A stretch of DNA of 64,000 bases from Branchiostoma floridae (lineage: Eukaryota; Chordata; Leptocardii; Amphioxiformes; Branchiostomatidae), in NCBI RefSeq assembly GCF_000003815.2, contig NC_049991.1, positions 13,245,133-13,309,132 of the forward strand, in the 5' to 3' direction. Below the pieces are notes generated by a model that saw only the letters and a list, made by a program, of their open reading frames with translations, did not search any database and was not told the DNA's origin. Below, in pieces: positions 21,058 through 33,100 of this stretch (position 1 is its first letter; the number at the start of each line of letters is the position of its first letter). The position numbers were made by a program, and so were the translations under genes.

Positions 21058-24022
21058 CAAAAGAGTCGAGCAAGGACAGGACGCACAGCGCCCGATTGAA
21101 CATTGTGGGCGCGGCCATATCTAAGGTACGTTCACTGGCACAATTAAGTCAAGAAAAACTGCAAAATGTTTCATACGTGGTCAAAAGCTTGTATGGTTGA
21201 AAGCCATCACCCTTACAAGGTTTTCATTCTAACTCATTTGCAGAGAATGGTATATATTAAAGTGGACACCTTCTTGTTGAGTGTAATCGTTAGATATCTT
21301 GTTATAGCACTGTATATTATGTGAACGATGTGAGTAACAGTGATTGCGATGGCTTTGCACTATCCAAAAACATTATTTGTGTGCTGCAAAGGAATATTAC
21401 AAGACATGGAGACATGGTATGAAGTTACCCGATCTTTTCCACCTCTAGATTGGTCCAAAGAAATCCAGAATCAAGGAACTCATAAGGGATTCGGCCAACG
21501 AGTTTTGCAAGAATAGCGAAAACGCGGAGAGCTGCTGTAAGGGTATCAGCTATGTCAGGTACTAGGACTTCATTTTCAACTGTACAGAAAACATGTTGTA
21601 GGCATACATTTTACATGCATTTACACTTTAAACTGAAACCATTTACGTTCATATCTAAATACATTATACACTTAAACCTTACACCATTTGCGCAGATATA
21701 ACATATCTAATATCAATATAATATCTAATATCTTTGATATCTAATATCTAATACCAGCCAAACGATAGATAACAATAAATACGATTATCAATATGATTGA
21801 TTGCATCATGTTTGAACTTCCAGTCTGGCCTCTGGCAATCTGATCCCGATAACCAGTGCCGCTGCTGAGGAGTATGTGTTCTTGTTGCGAGTGGATGGGG
21901 ACGAGAGCAACACTACCGACAACAACGTTGGGTAAGTTCCATACTGGCAATCCTCTTCACGCACATAGATGGGTGCGGTGAGGGTGGTAGGTCAACGCGT
22001 TAAGTCAGTTAACGGTCATATCTACTCTTTGAATGAGGGTTTTTTTCGTGCCGCCTTTCAACAAAACACAGAAACTGTATACTATCTAGACTTTGATGTT
22101 TACGTATACAGCTAGATCGATGTCCAAACGTCCGCACCGCGTACCTTGGAAGCTGGTACTTTTCGCCGAATGGCCGTTATACATGATACAGGATATATAT
22201 AGAGAGATACAGATACTATCGATGATACTATTAGCCTGGTTACCAAACCCCAGCCCGATCTCAAGTATCTATCGTGCAGAGGTCTGGCAGGATGACATAG
22301 GAACTCTTCTCAATTTTGCCCCTTCTAGTGGGCAAAAAACTCCACCAATAGAACAGTAGCAGGATCAGCAGGAGGCAATTACACCCTACCATGATTGGTT
22401 AAAGACCCCGAACTGTATTTTTTGAATCCATAACAGTGACCACTAAGTACCTGATTCGCTACTGTGATAGCCTGCTGATCAACTGAGGTGTGTTGTAGCT
22501 GGCTACCTGTGGTGTGAGTGGTCATCAATCCTAGGTTCTCCTCCCTCTGATCAAGGGCCTTCGAGAACCTTTCTACAGCCATCCTGCCAGACCCCAACAC
22601 GAAAGATATCTGAGGTTGGGGTATGGTATCCAGGCTATGATACTATTCGTCATGACAAACAAAATGATGTAATTTTGTACCGTCTACAGAATCCAGGTCG
22701 TCTTGGCTGTTCCCAAAGGTGGAGAAAACGGAGTTTGTGTTCAGGACAGCAGTCGTAGGAAGAGAGACGTGGAGGACAACTCCCTTCACCGGGAAAAACG
22801 TGCGGTCACCACGCCTTCGCCCACAGTGGCGCCGGACCTGGTCTTCCTCGACCCGTCACTCGTGAAGACGGTACTGGACACACCTGGTTTCAGGACAAGT
22901 ATGAATGTAAGCAACATTAAGTGGTAATGTTGCCGTATGATAACAAAGAACCTTTAGTTTGCTTTGAAATAAAGAATCGGTCTAACAAAGGTGGAACAGT
23001 ATAAAGACTGATTTCCAAGACTGACCATAAGAGAACGTGAAACAAAGAACTAAATAGCTTCACAATCGCAAAACTCACAGAAGGTTTTCTGCATTCGCTT
23101 ACGTTATCTCATATGGCAGTGATATAACGAGATGATCGCTACTATGCCAACAGAATAGCGGCTATTCGAAGCAGGACACAGTTGACAAGGCTGGACTCCA
23201 GGCTAGCCGTGGTTGAGTATTTACGTATTTGGAGAGTCAGATGGGCCCTATACCTACCAATGGCCTCAGCAATCCTTTAGTCTAACGACAGGTACATTTC
23301 TGTACTCATGTTGACTTTTTTATGACTTACCACCCTTCAGAATGATCTTGGACTGTTGGTTGGACTTGTGGCAGTCCTGGAGGAAAGCGAGTGTGAGGTT
23401 GGTGGTGACCTCCAGCCCTGGGTCATCGGCCTCATCACCATCACAGCCTTCCTCACCCTCCTGCTCATCATCGCCGCTATCGTCATGTGTGTCAACGGGT
23501 GAGTACACACAACACAGGTTATCTCTTTCTCTGTAGTGTCTCTGTCTGAGGAAAGACCGTGGTCTCGTCCTTGGAGTACAGACTATAGAAGGGTAGGTGA
23601 AAGCTAACGAAGATATAGGACTAAAGACACCACTTTCGTTTCAGCAAAATTATCATATATACGTCCCTAATATACAACGAGTTCAGCAAACGTTCTGCTC
23701 TCAGACTATATGTATAGCTTCCATATTCAGAGAATAACATGATGGTGCACTGTGCTGACTTAAGATTTGACCAGCGATGGCTGTTTGAAAACACGATTTC
23801 AAGTGTCAATTCCTGTCCCAATGTGCAAGTTGTCATCCTTAGCCAGACGTCGGCTTGGTAACACGGTATTTGTGACTTGAATAAATTGAGAGCACACGCA
23901 CCGCCATGGTATGGAGGAACACACCCATGACTTGTTTTCTTTCATGCCATAACAGAAAGAAGAACAAAGACTACAGCAGACAGTGGGCCTCCAAGACAAG
24001 AGTTACACCAGTTGCGCAGTAG
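21058..24022 (+). CDS. Paralogue 3: type I membrane protein with tandem furin-type sites (leader exon not found)
   Basis: Exons 21058-21125, 21449-21558, 21824-21931, 22690-22906, 23341-23498 and 23956-24022 keep phases 0-2-2-0-2. Exon 2 is again 110 nt, exon 3 is 108 nt as in paralogue 2, and the membrane exon is 158 nt as in paralogue 1. The first recognised exon opens in phase 1 (CA|AAA|GAG, encoding KESSKDRTHS), so a leader exon should lie upstream; I cannot identify one. Ectodomain features are EFC, ESCCKG, AAEEYVFLLRVDGD, GVC, then RRKR and REKR basic motifs, a Thr/Pro linker, FLDPSLVKTVLDTPGFR and a stalk cysteine. The transmembrane helix starts after LQPW, and the tail ends KTRVTPVAQ. 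About 241 residues are recovered. Function unknown. Confidence 0.82.
22232..22637. mobile_element. ~406 bp MITE with 9 bp target duplication, copy 1 (intron 3 of paralogue 3)
   Basis: Termini TAGCCTGG and CCAGGCTA with extended imperfect inverted repeats. The 9 bp direct repeat TGATACTAT lies at 22223-22231 and 22638-22646. A second copy in opposite orientation is at 46465-46862. The 9 bp duplication is typical of Mutator-like elements. No coding capacity. Confidence 0.88.
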
Positions 24023-25015
24023 GCATACCACAGCAGCATGCCGAATGTACAAGACTAGCACCACGCTAAATGTCCACTGCGGAAAGGGTGACTAATTGTA
24101 GAAGACATAGTGAACGGTGTTAAGAAGTGCTTTGTTGACCTAAAGGATGTTTTTGTGATATTTCGCAAACACATCTGAGGGTCTGGATATAGAGCGTTTC
24201 CTAGTATCGTTCACTATATTATTTTCTAAAAACACTTGTATTTTCTTAAATGGGTGAGGCCGTGTGTGATAGCATGTAGATACTACCAGCAAAATCTCTG
24301 TCCTTACATGAGAATCTCAGCGGAGTATAAGGTGTTATAAACCGTACCCTAAACTCATTCAAACCGTGAATGTATATCTAAACCACGTACGCTAATTGTA
24401 ATATATGGAAGCTGCTATACATACATGTAGAAACGTCTGGTGTTGATAGCTTAATCTATAACGCTACATGTACAGATGTTCGCTATACGTGTCAGTCTGT
24501 GAGAACGTATCAATATCATTTCTCAAATCACACCATAACGTTAAGTATAATGCATGACACATCTAAGCGCTTCAGTATAAAATCACGTGGACTTGTTTGA
24601 TAGGCTAAGATGACACTACTAGGCTAGCGTTGGCCGCCCTGCCATGTGACTTTGCTTTAACATCATTACCATGTCGGGTGAATTGCCGGACCAAGCCATT
24701 AAGTGCTTTTAACAAACAACTTAATATCCCTCACATCCTAATAATACTGAATATCAACAGCTGACTTACAGTTACAGTGGCTACGATACATTCTAGTCTG
24801 TACAACGGAAGACAGGGTACAGAAGTACAAACGGTACATAAACACATCATACGTCCCTTAGCTAGTGTCACTGCAGACAGTAGAGGACGTCCGGCACCCT
24901 AACAGAAGTGTCAAATTACTGAGCGGTTTACCTGTATCAATACAGCGTTGTAAATACCTCATCGACCTAGTTTTATGCCTAAAATGCAAAGAATGAACAA
25001 ATAAACTATTCTGTC

Positions 25016-25021
25016 AATAAA
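25016..25021 (+). terminator. Candidate polyadenylation signal for paralogue 3
   Basis: AATAAA followed by a GT-rich stretch (AAAGTTTGTGTC), with a second AATAAA 16 bases upstream. It lies ~1 kb after the stop, so assignment is tentative. Confidence 0.35.
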
Positions 25022-25695
25022 GTTTGTGTCTTTAGGTAGACTTATGTGCAAGAGATATGATACTGCAGGGGCAGTGATGTGATGTATAACACCGGCTGCC
25101 ACACTCAAGTTGACGAAGAGGCAAAGTTACGAAATGCATGAGCTACTAGTAGTCTTGCATATCCTCTCCATTTGTATTAGTTCTGCACAAAATCAGTAAT
25201 TGAAAATTTCAACATGCTGTAATGACTCAGGAATTGCAAAAAAACATTGAATCTCCAGTTCTGTCTTTAAAATAGAAACATACAATATTGTTGGACCAAA
25301 GATCAGTTTTTCATGTTCATAAACCATCTGGATGTGGAAGAGAATTTTCACCTGAAATACCATGCAATGTCTGTAGTGTAAATAGCTTGTTGCCTTTAAA
25401 AGCTATTTTTGAATGTGTCATCTTGTCTGTTGTAAGTGATAATTATAATTAATGTACATTGTATTGTGCATGCAGTGAATAAAATTCACAATGGTGTAAA
25501 ATGACACTAATTCATGTTTGTTTTCCCTGTATTCAAGTTGGTAGAATGACCTACATTACAGCTACATTTTGACAACAAAGGATGCAAGAGGTAAAAGCAC
25601 CAAGTTTGGAAGCACAGCACTTTGATGGGTACATTCTTTTGAGCATTAGCCTGCCCGTAGAGCATTTAAGGTCTATCCTTGGGTAAAAATAAATA

Positions 25696-25869
25696 CAGTA
25701 GAAGCTGCTTAATTGCACGGCCTATTTGCCAGCGAATTTGGTGCAATTATCCGGCTGGTGCAATAATGCGAAGTTATCTAGCTGGACCGCACCGGTTTTG
25801 GATTTTAGAATTCCGTGCAGTTAACAGAAGTGTGCGTTAATCCGTTGTGCAATTAACTGGCTTCCACTG
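25696..25869. mobile_element. pogo/Tigger-like MITE (174 bp)
   Basis: Flanked by TA on both sides. The ends CAGTAGAAGCTGCTTAATTG and the reverse complement of the right end (CAGTGGAAGCCAGTTAATTG) are inverted repeats. CAGT-starting ends with repeated TTAAT/TGCAATTA half-sites are characteristic of pogo-family elements. Too short for a transposase. Confidence 0.82.
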
Positions 25870-26585
25870 TACTGGTTGAATATTGTTGAAGGACAGAAAC
25901 AACATTTGGTTATGTTTTAGTTTTTCTTTTACAAGAAGGTTATCTTCAGTACAGGACAGTAAGTATGTTCCAGATGTCAATTTTTCTCCTCCATTATGAT
26001 TTTAACACCTTTCGATTTTAAACACTGTGAGTTAGCGACTTATTCAGATCATATCTCCATGAACATAAAATCTGCTACGGTAATAAAATTCTTTGATTGA
26101 AAAAAAAGGACAAAATGACGGCCAACTACGATTTGCAACAAAGATTGTGGGTGTTGCATGACAACACAACATGGACAGTGTCTTTCACAATAAATCTAAC
26201 AGATATTAGCCAGTCCCTATCAACTGAATGTTTCCCCACAATACAATACTAGTACTCTCATCTAAAGGTATCATAGTACATCTGTACCTATGGAACATAG
26301 CAAGTAACACAAAGTATATCAGCCATAAATACAAGTATGATGATTTAAACACCACTGGTTCCAAGAAATATGAAGTGAAAGTATAAACATGAATCAAAAT
26401 TTGTCATTGTTCCATCTTCTTAAACAGATGTCTATCAATGTTTACATGGAAACATCACATGTACTGTAGATACTGGATTCTGATCCCATTCTAAATCTCC
26501 TTGACATTTTCAATCATTTTACCTAGCACTTATTGTCCAGTAAGCTGCCTTCACATCAGAAAATAAAGTCACCTTCATAGAAGAT

Positions 26586-26690
26586 AAAGCAAAACCAAAC
26601 AGGAAAAAGAAGAGTTCCATTCACTATTGAGAATGGATAAAGCAAAACCAAACAGGAAAAAGAAGAGTTCCATTCACTATTGAGAATGGG
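26586..26690. repeat. 54 bp tandem duplication
   Basis: The segment beginning GATAAAGCAAAACCAAACAG and ending in TATTGAGAATGG occurs twice in a row with no visible differences, so it is recent or an assembly artefact. Confidence 0.85.
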
Positions 26691-27190
26691 TTTAAATTGT
26701 ATGACCCCAATAAACCAGACAACACTATAATAGAATATTTAGCTGCTATAATACTGGTAGCTCAGTAAACAGAACTTCCAGAAAATGTAACATTCAATCA
26801 TGCTTTCATTCTCCATTTGTTATTTATAGTCCATTTAAATGAACACACAAAGTTTCTACTTGCATAGAAAATAACAATCCTTCACAACAATAAACAAATG
26901 TTCAACAAATTCTACACCAATTCAAGATTCTAGAGATACATAATATCAATGAATAATCCAAACATTTTCTTTATTTACAGAAATTTGCTTCTAAATCATT
27001 TCTTGTTTCTACCTTGTCTCAAAACATTTGAATTCCATTGGCATTACAGGCAGCCAGCAAGCAATAAGCACTGTAGTTTGTTTGTTTGTTTGTTCCTTTA
27101 GCATGTCTCTGCCTTGCTCTATCCATTCAGTGTCAGTTCTGAAAATGATGTCCAAAAGTGTTGACAGGTTCCATAAATATCTAACTAGCA

Positions 27191-30100
27191 TCACTTTGAT
27201 AACAATTCATCCAGTTCCAACACTGTATTAACAGGAAGGGAGCAGGCGTAGTTCTCACATACATATGCCGTAGCTTTGCCATCAACTTTTTTGAGTGTGC
27301 TCAAAACTTTGAGTTTCTCGTACAAGTAGCCATGCTCCTTGCCATCAGCAATTATGAGGATCTTGTTGGGGTTGAAGCTGGAGTGTACACACTGTAACAG
27401 GGCCTTGGTGTCCCGGTCTCTTGGATTTCCAGCAATGATGATCTGAAAAAAACAAACCCAAAACTCATTTATCACTACTATTATAATATATCTGCTGTGT
27501 AATTTCAGTTTCTTATCAGTGTTTGCGAAAGGTAGTGGCACCTTAACCTTTTATCCATTCAAATGTGATATTACTTCATTGACTAATAGATTGACTGACT
27601 GAAAAGTTGAATATCAGAATTACTGTAAATCAATTTAGTCTTTATTTCTTTAACTAAAGTACCTTTAATGGGAACTTTCAATCTGGATAAAAGAATGTAT
27701 TCTCCTTGGTGCTGAACAGGCATCATTTGGAAAATTCATTCTTTCATTCAAAGCACCTTTACTGGAACTCAAAGTACCTTTACTGGAAACTTTCAATGCA
27801 AATCAAAAAATGGATTTTCCAAATGATGGTTGTTCAGCACCAAGGAGAGGTGCTGAACAGCCATCATTTGGAAAATTCACTCTTTCATTCAAAGTACCTT
27901 TACTGGTACCCAAAGTACCTTTACTGGAAAATTTTAATGCAAATGAAAAAAATGGATTTTCCAAATGATGGCTATTCAGCGGCTCTCCTTGGTGCTGAAA
28001 AGCCATCATTTGGAAAATTCATTCTTTCATTCAAAGTACCTTTACTGGTACCCAAAGTACCTTTACTGGAAACTTTCTATGGGAATGAAAAATGTATATT
28101 TCAAATGATGGTTGTTCAGCACCAAGCAGAGGTACTGAACAACAATCATTTGGAAAACCCATTATTTCATTCAAAGCACCTTTACTTGTACCCTAATTAC
28201 CTTTACTGGAAACTTTCAATGGGAATAAAAAAATGGAATTTCTAAATTATGGCATTTCAGCACCAAGGAGAGGTACTGTAACAATGACAGGAAAGTTGCG
28301 TAATACCCCAAATGAAGTAGACAGCTTACCTGTTTGGGTGTCTGCTGGTAGAAGATGAGAGCAGACACCATTTCCGGCAGGGCCAGGGGGATGGCTGCAA
28401 GCCGGGCTCCGAATGCCGTCATCAGCTGCACAGACTTGTTCCTCCATCCTTCATCGTCATGGAAACTGGCTAGTCTCAACAGGTTCCCAGCAGATACAGA
28501 GTTCGCACTGGGTTCTGCACCGTCCTGGTCTGGTAATAACAAGACAAACATTGACCAAATGAGTGTTCAGAATACTTTACACTTAAGATGTATCTGAGAG
28601 GGCATTAATTTGGTATTTTTCAGACATTTAGTAAAATCAGAAATTCTCATCCTAAATGGTGGACCGAATCCTTTTCACCTACAAGACCCAAACACCACTA
28701 ACGATAACCTAGGTCCTTTATCAAGCAAAAAATGAAGATGGGCTGATGGGAATGTGAAAATAAAGGTGCCAACTTATTCTGTAGCTCAACACATAATGTT
28801 TTATTACCATAAAGTAAAAACAAAGTAATATCGATCCAGTGCAGCTCACTGGAAATATATTCTTCCAATGGTTGTGACAAAGAAGATAAATGCAATGTAC
28901 AGCTTTTATAGGTTCATTGTTCTGGAGTAAACCATAGCTTAATGTCCCATCCTAAGGACTGCCGCCCATTCCAGTAGCATGCATGTCAAGTGAGCATGCA
29001 TCCCGAATCATACACACGGCTTCTACTTTCGGACGCAGTGCTGCTAACCACTGGACTATACGTGATACCATAACACACCCCCCCTCCCCATCCACCATTC
29101 CCAGTCTGTCCCTAACCTTCCTTCATCCTGATGAGTACAGAAGGATCTGCCCCCGACACAGTGAAGTAGGCCAGCCCCTCGCTGTCCCAGAACAGCTTAT
29201 CCTGCTTTCTCTGCAGCTACGCAGGGCTGCTAACCACTGGACTATACATGCTACCATACTATTCCCCCCATCCAAGATTTCCATTCAGCCCTTTCCTTCT
29301 TTCATCCTGATGAGTACAGAAGGGTCTGCCCCTGACACAGTAAAGTAGGCCAGCCCCTCACTGTCCCAGAACAGCTTATCCTGCTTTCTCTGCAGCCATG
29401 CAAGGCCACAAACCACTTGACTATGCACGCTACCATACTATCCCCACCCCCCCACCATTCCCAGTCTGTCCCTAACCTTCCTTCATAATGATAAGTACAG
29501 AAGGATATGCCCCCGACACAGTAAAGTAGGCCAGCCCCTCGCTGTCCCAGAACATCTCATCCTGCTTCCTCTGCAGCTACACAGGACCGCTAACCATTGA
29601 GCTATACACGCTACCATACTACCTCCTTCCCCCTATCCACCATTTCCCAGTCAGCCCTAACCTTCCTTCATCCTGATAAGCACAGAAGGGTCTGCTCCCA
29701 ACACAGTAAAGTAGGCCAGCCCCTCGCTTCCCAGAACAGCTCATCCTGCTTTCTCTGCAGCTGGGCAGGGCTGCTAACCACTGGACTACGCATGCTACCA
29801 TAAAAGCCCCACCCCCCAATCCACGATTTTCTGCCTGTCTCTAACCTTCCTTCATCCTGATGAGTACAGAAGGGTCTGCTCCTGACACAGTGAAGTAGGC
29901 CAGCCCCTCGCTGTCCCAGAACAGCTCATCCTGTTTCCTCTGCAGCTGTGCTGCCCACTCCACCCACTCCTCATTATAAGAAGCCTCGTACAGGTCCAGC
30001 AGCCCGCGGATCAGGAACGCATAGTCGTCTGCAAACCCGTCAATGGGGTTGGCTCTGTTAGGGAATGTAAAGTGAAAAGCACTAGTAGTATTATCAGGAA

Positions 30101-33100
30101 GGTCAACCAACAAATCCTTTGCATAGTGAGATAAGGGGAAAAGAGAGCCTTCTTGTACAGGTCCAGCAGCCCGCGGATCAGGAACGCATAGTCATCCGCA
30201 AACCCGTCTATGGGGTTCGCTCTGTTAGAGAATGAAAAGTGAATAGTGTTATTGTTAGAAAGAAAACTATGTGTTGCTCAACCAATGAATCCTTTGCATA
30301 GTGAGACAAGGGGAAAAGAAATCCTCCTTGATATTAATTCATTGATACTTAAAGGTCTTCATACATGACAAAGTCATAGTCAGATGTTACGTGTACAATG
30401 GATTTGTTCTGCAACACTGCAAACATGCTATTGCAGGTTGTTTTGCTGTCTGGACAACCAGAAAAATTTTGCAACGTCAAATGGCCATAGACTGATAAAA
30501 TGACTGATTTAGAATATTTGGTTTGCAAAGACCATACTGCAATCTCCCTTCTTACTCACATTTGCGTGACACGGTCCATCTCGGGGTCGTGGTAGCAGCT
30601 GCGCAGAAGTTTGCCCGTGCTGTCATCATACATCTTCTTCCTGACAAACTTGGCAGCCTTGACAGCCCTGTCCAGGTACTGGGCTTCTCCCAACACCTGC
30701 GCAGCACGGGCAAACCCTGAGATCATCAGACCTGCAGGAGGAAGGAAAAACAATATTTGTTATTTGAAGATTAAATTTTACATTTACCAATATGTGGCAT
30801 TTTTTCCCCACAATATACGACTATGAAGACATTCTGATGTTTTGGGTTTCACTGACTGGAATATGATGCAAGACGTCAGTTCACCATAGTCTTGCCAAAG
30901 TTTAAGGTTATACCCATAAGGGAAGCAATCATGAGGAAGCTTGTTCCATAAATATATTGTTCAAAGAAAGACGCTTTCAGTTTGGAACGTCTTCTGTAGA
31001 GGTAGAAAATGAAAGAAGAATGGATGATTGCTTCTGTCATGGTATTACATTAAGGAAAGATGAAATTAGATTTCGATGTAGATTTCTTGAGTGGCTGACT
31101 GAATTGTTGTGATCAGTAGTAAGTGGCCAGGTATCAACAGTTTCTGATATGAAATATTTACATACATTTTAAGAAAAGAAATTTACTAATTTTTGTTCTT
31201 TAATCACAATTCTATTTACAGCCCAGCTTCCTTCCTTAAAAAAAGTCCTTTGTCTTTCAAAAACTTGCTTCACCCAAGAAATCTTGGAAAACAGCTTAGA
31301 AGACAACGTTATCTGTTGTTCCTCACCATTCCAGGCTGTGATCATCTTGTCATCCCTGTGAGGGGGTGGTCTCTTCCTGCGCACTTTAAACAGGATGTCC
31401 CGACACTTGCCCAACACTTCCTCCACCTGAGCCGCCTCCAGGCCAAAGGCTTTAGCCGTGTTCTCCACGGAACCTCGCACAATGAGGACATTCTTACCAG
31501 CAAGCTCTCCATGTGGGTCCTGTAACATACACAGTCTCATTAGTAAGGCAATAAATAGTAGACTATAATAGACAAGAAAGAGAAAATGCTTGCTCTCATC
31601 TATTGATTATGCATCATGGCAGTGTCCTATGCAGGTTTAAAAGTAATAGATTTATGACAAGTGCTCATCTTTACAATATAGAGGCCACTTTAGGTGAAGA
31701 AGTTAAACCTGTGCATACTAGTACACTTAAGACTTTGTTGTCTTAGTTACTTAGTTAGTATATATCACAACCTCACACAAATTGTACTAAGAATCACTAG
31801 GAACTGTACTCTATCCTCCTTGACCTGTACTTAGCTTGTTAGAGAGCAGAAACGTACAACAAAGGCCTTCAATATCTTTATCATTCTATAATTGTGTGTG
31901 AAAACAGTATAAGCCAGTACATGCCACAAACAATACACCATCCCACATATGCCCCCTCCCATCACCTGATCAAATGCCACATTGCCACTCCTGTTGATGT
32001 TGTAATGCTTGGCAAAGAGGTCAGCAAAGGTCATGTCATCGTAGTGCGGCAGTTTCTCTCCCAGGAGGTTGCGAATCTCGTCAGCTTCCCACACACAGAA
32101 AGCGCCTTCCTTCTTGGTCTTGTGCCCAGGGTTGGGCAGGGAGTCGGCATCCTCTGCACTGTAGAAACCTCCTTGCTGTGTGGGAAAATAGGAATCAAGA
32201 AAGGAGTGAGATTTGGTATGTTTGCAAAGTCTGTATTTGTCAAGTCAAGTGGAACAGATTTTCTATATACATTGTAGATTCATTCAAAGTTTTTTCAGCA
32301 ATAGTTTAAAGGCCAGAAAATCACAGCAGAGATTATACATTCAGTTTAAAAAATACTACCACTTCCTGTAACCTTTCAAGACTGAATAAAACACTCTACT
32401 TAACATTTAACCATTTAAATGGTTTCACTCATGTGGAAGCTCATCCCTCGTAAAGATTTTATCACGAATATTCACATGACCATGACTATCAATGACATTC
32501 TACAACCTTCTGATTTAGCAATGACATTTATCTGTAATTGGTTTTCACAATGGCACAAAATACTGTCCCTAAAGGCCATCAATGATTAAGATTACAAAGG
32601 CCAAAGTGCATATATACTGGCAATCCCTTGTATCTCTAAATTACCTTATGTTCACTGCGAACAAGTACATCCTCCATAGGATGGGAAAGAAACATCAGTA
32701 ACATCATAAAAGTCCATAGAACGTCTGATCTTACTTTAGTGTATTTTATGTAGTGATAAATAATACTGCATGAATCATTTTTAGAAGATTATCACCACAC
32801 CCTATCGCTGAGGTCCCTGGACACATACAGCAGAATATCTCGAGCGATGTCAGCAAAGATCGGGTCCTTGGTGATCTGGTAGGCATCACAGTAGGCTACA
32901 GCCAGCTGGCCCTGGTCATACAGCATCTTCTCAAAGTGGGGAACGTGCCAGGTGCGGTCAGTGGAGTAACGATGGAAACCCTGGTGAAAAGAACAGGTTT
33001 ACAAACATGATGAAAGACATATATATCTGTGAACAATTTCATCAATTTGGTAAGTCACTGGACAGTTGTTTAGAAGCCAAGTTTTTACCTAGATGATGTT

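Larger units (their letters stand above)
24023..27190. other. Convergent intergenic region between paralogue 3 and SPATA20
   Basis: Both flanking genes end here. It should contain the 3' UTR of paralogue 3 (AATAAA at 25000-25005 and 25016-25021 are candidate signals) and of SPATA20 (TTTATT at 26970-26975, AATAAA on the minus strand). It also holds a pogo-like MITE at 25696-25869 and a 54 bp tandem duplication at about 26586-26686. No convincing gene was found. Confidence 0.5.
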
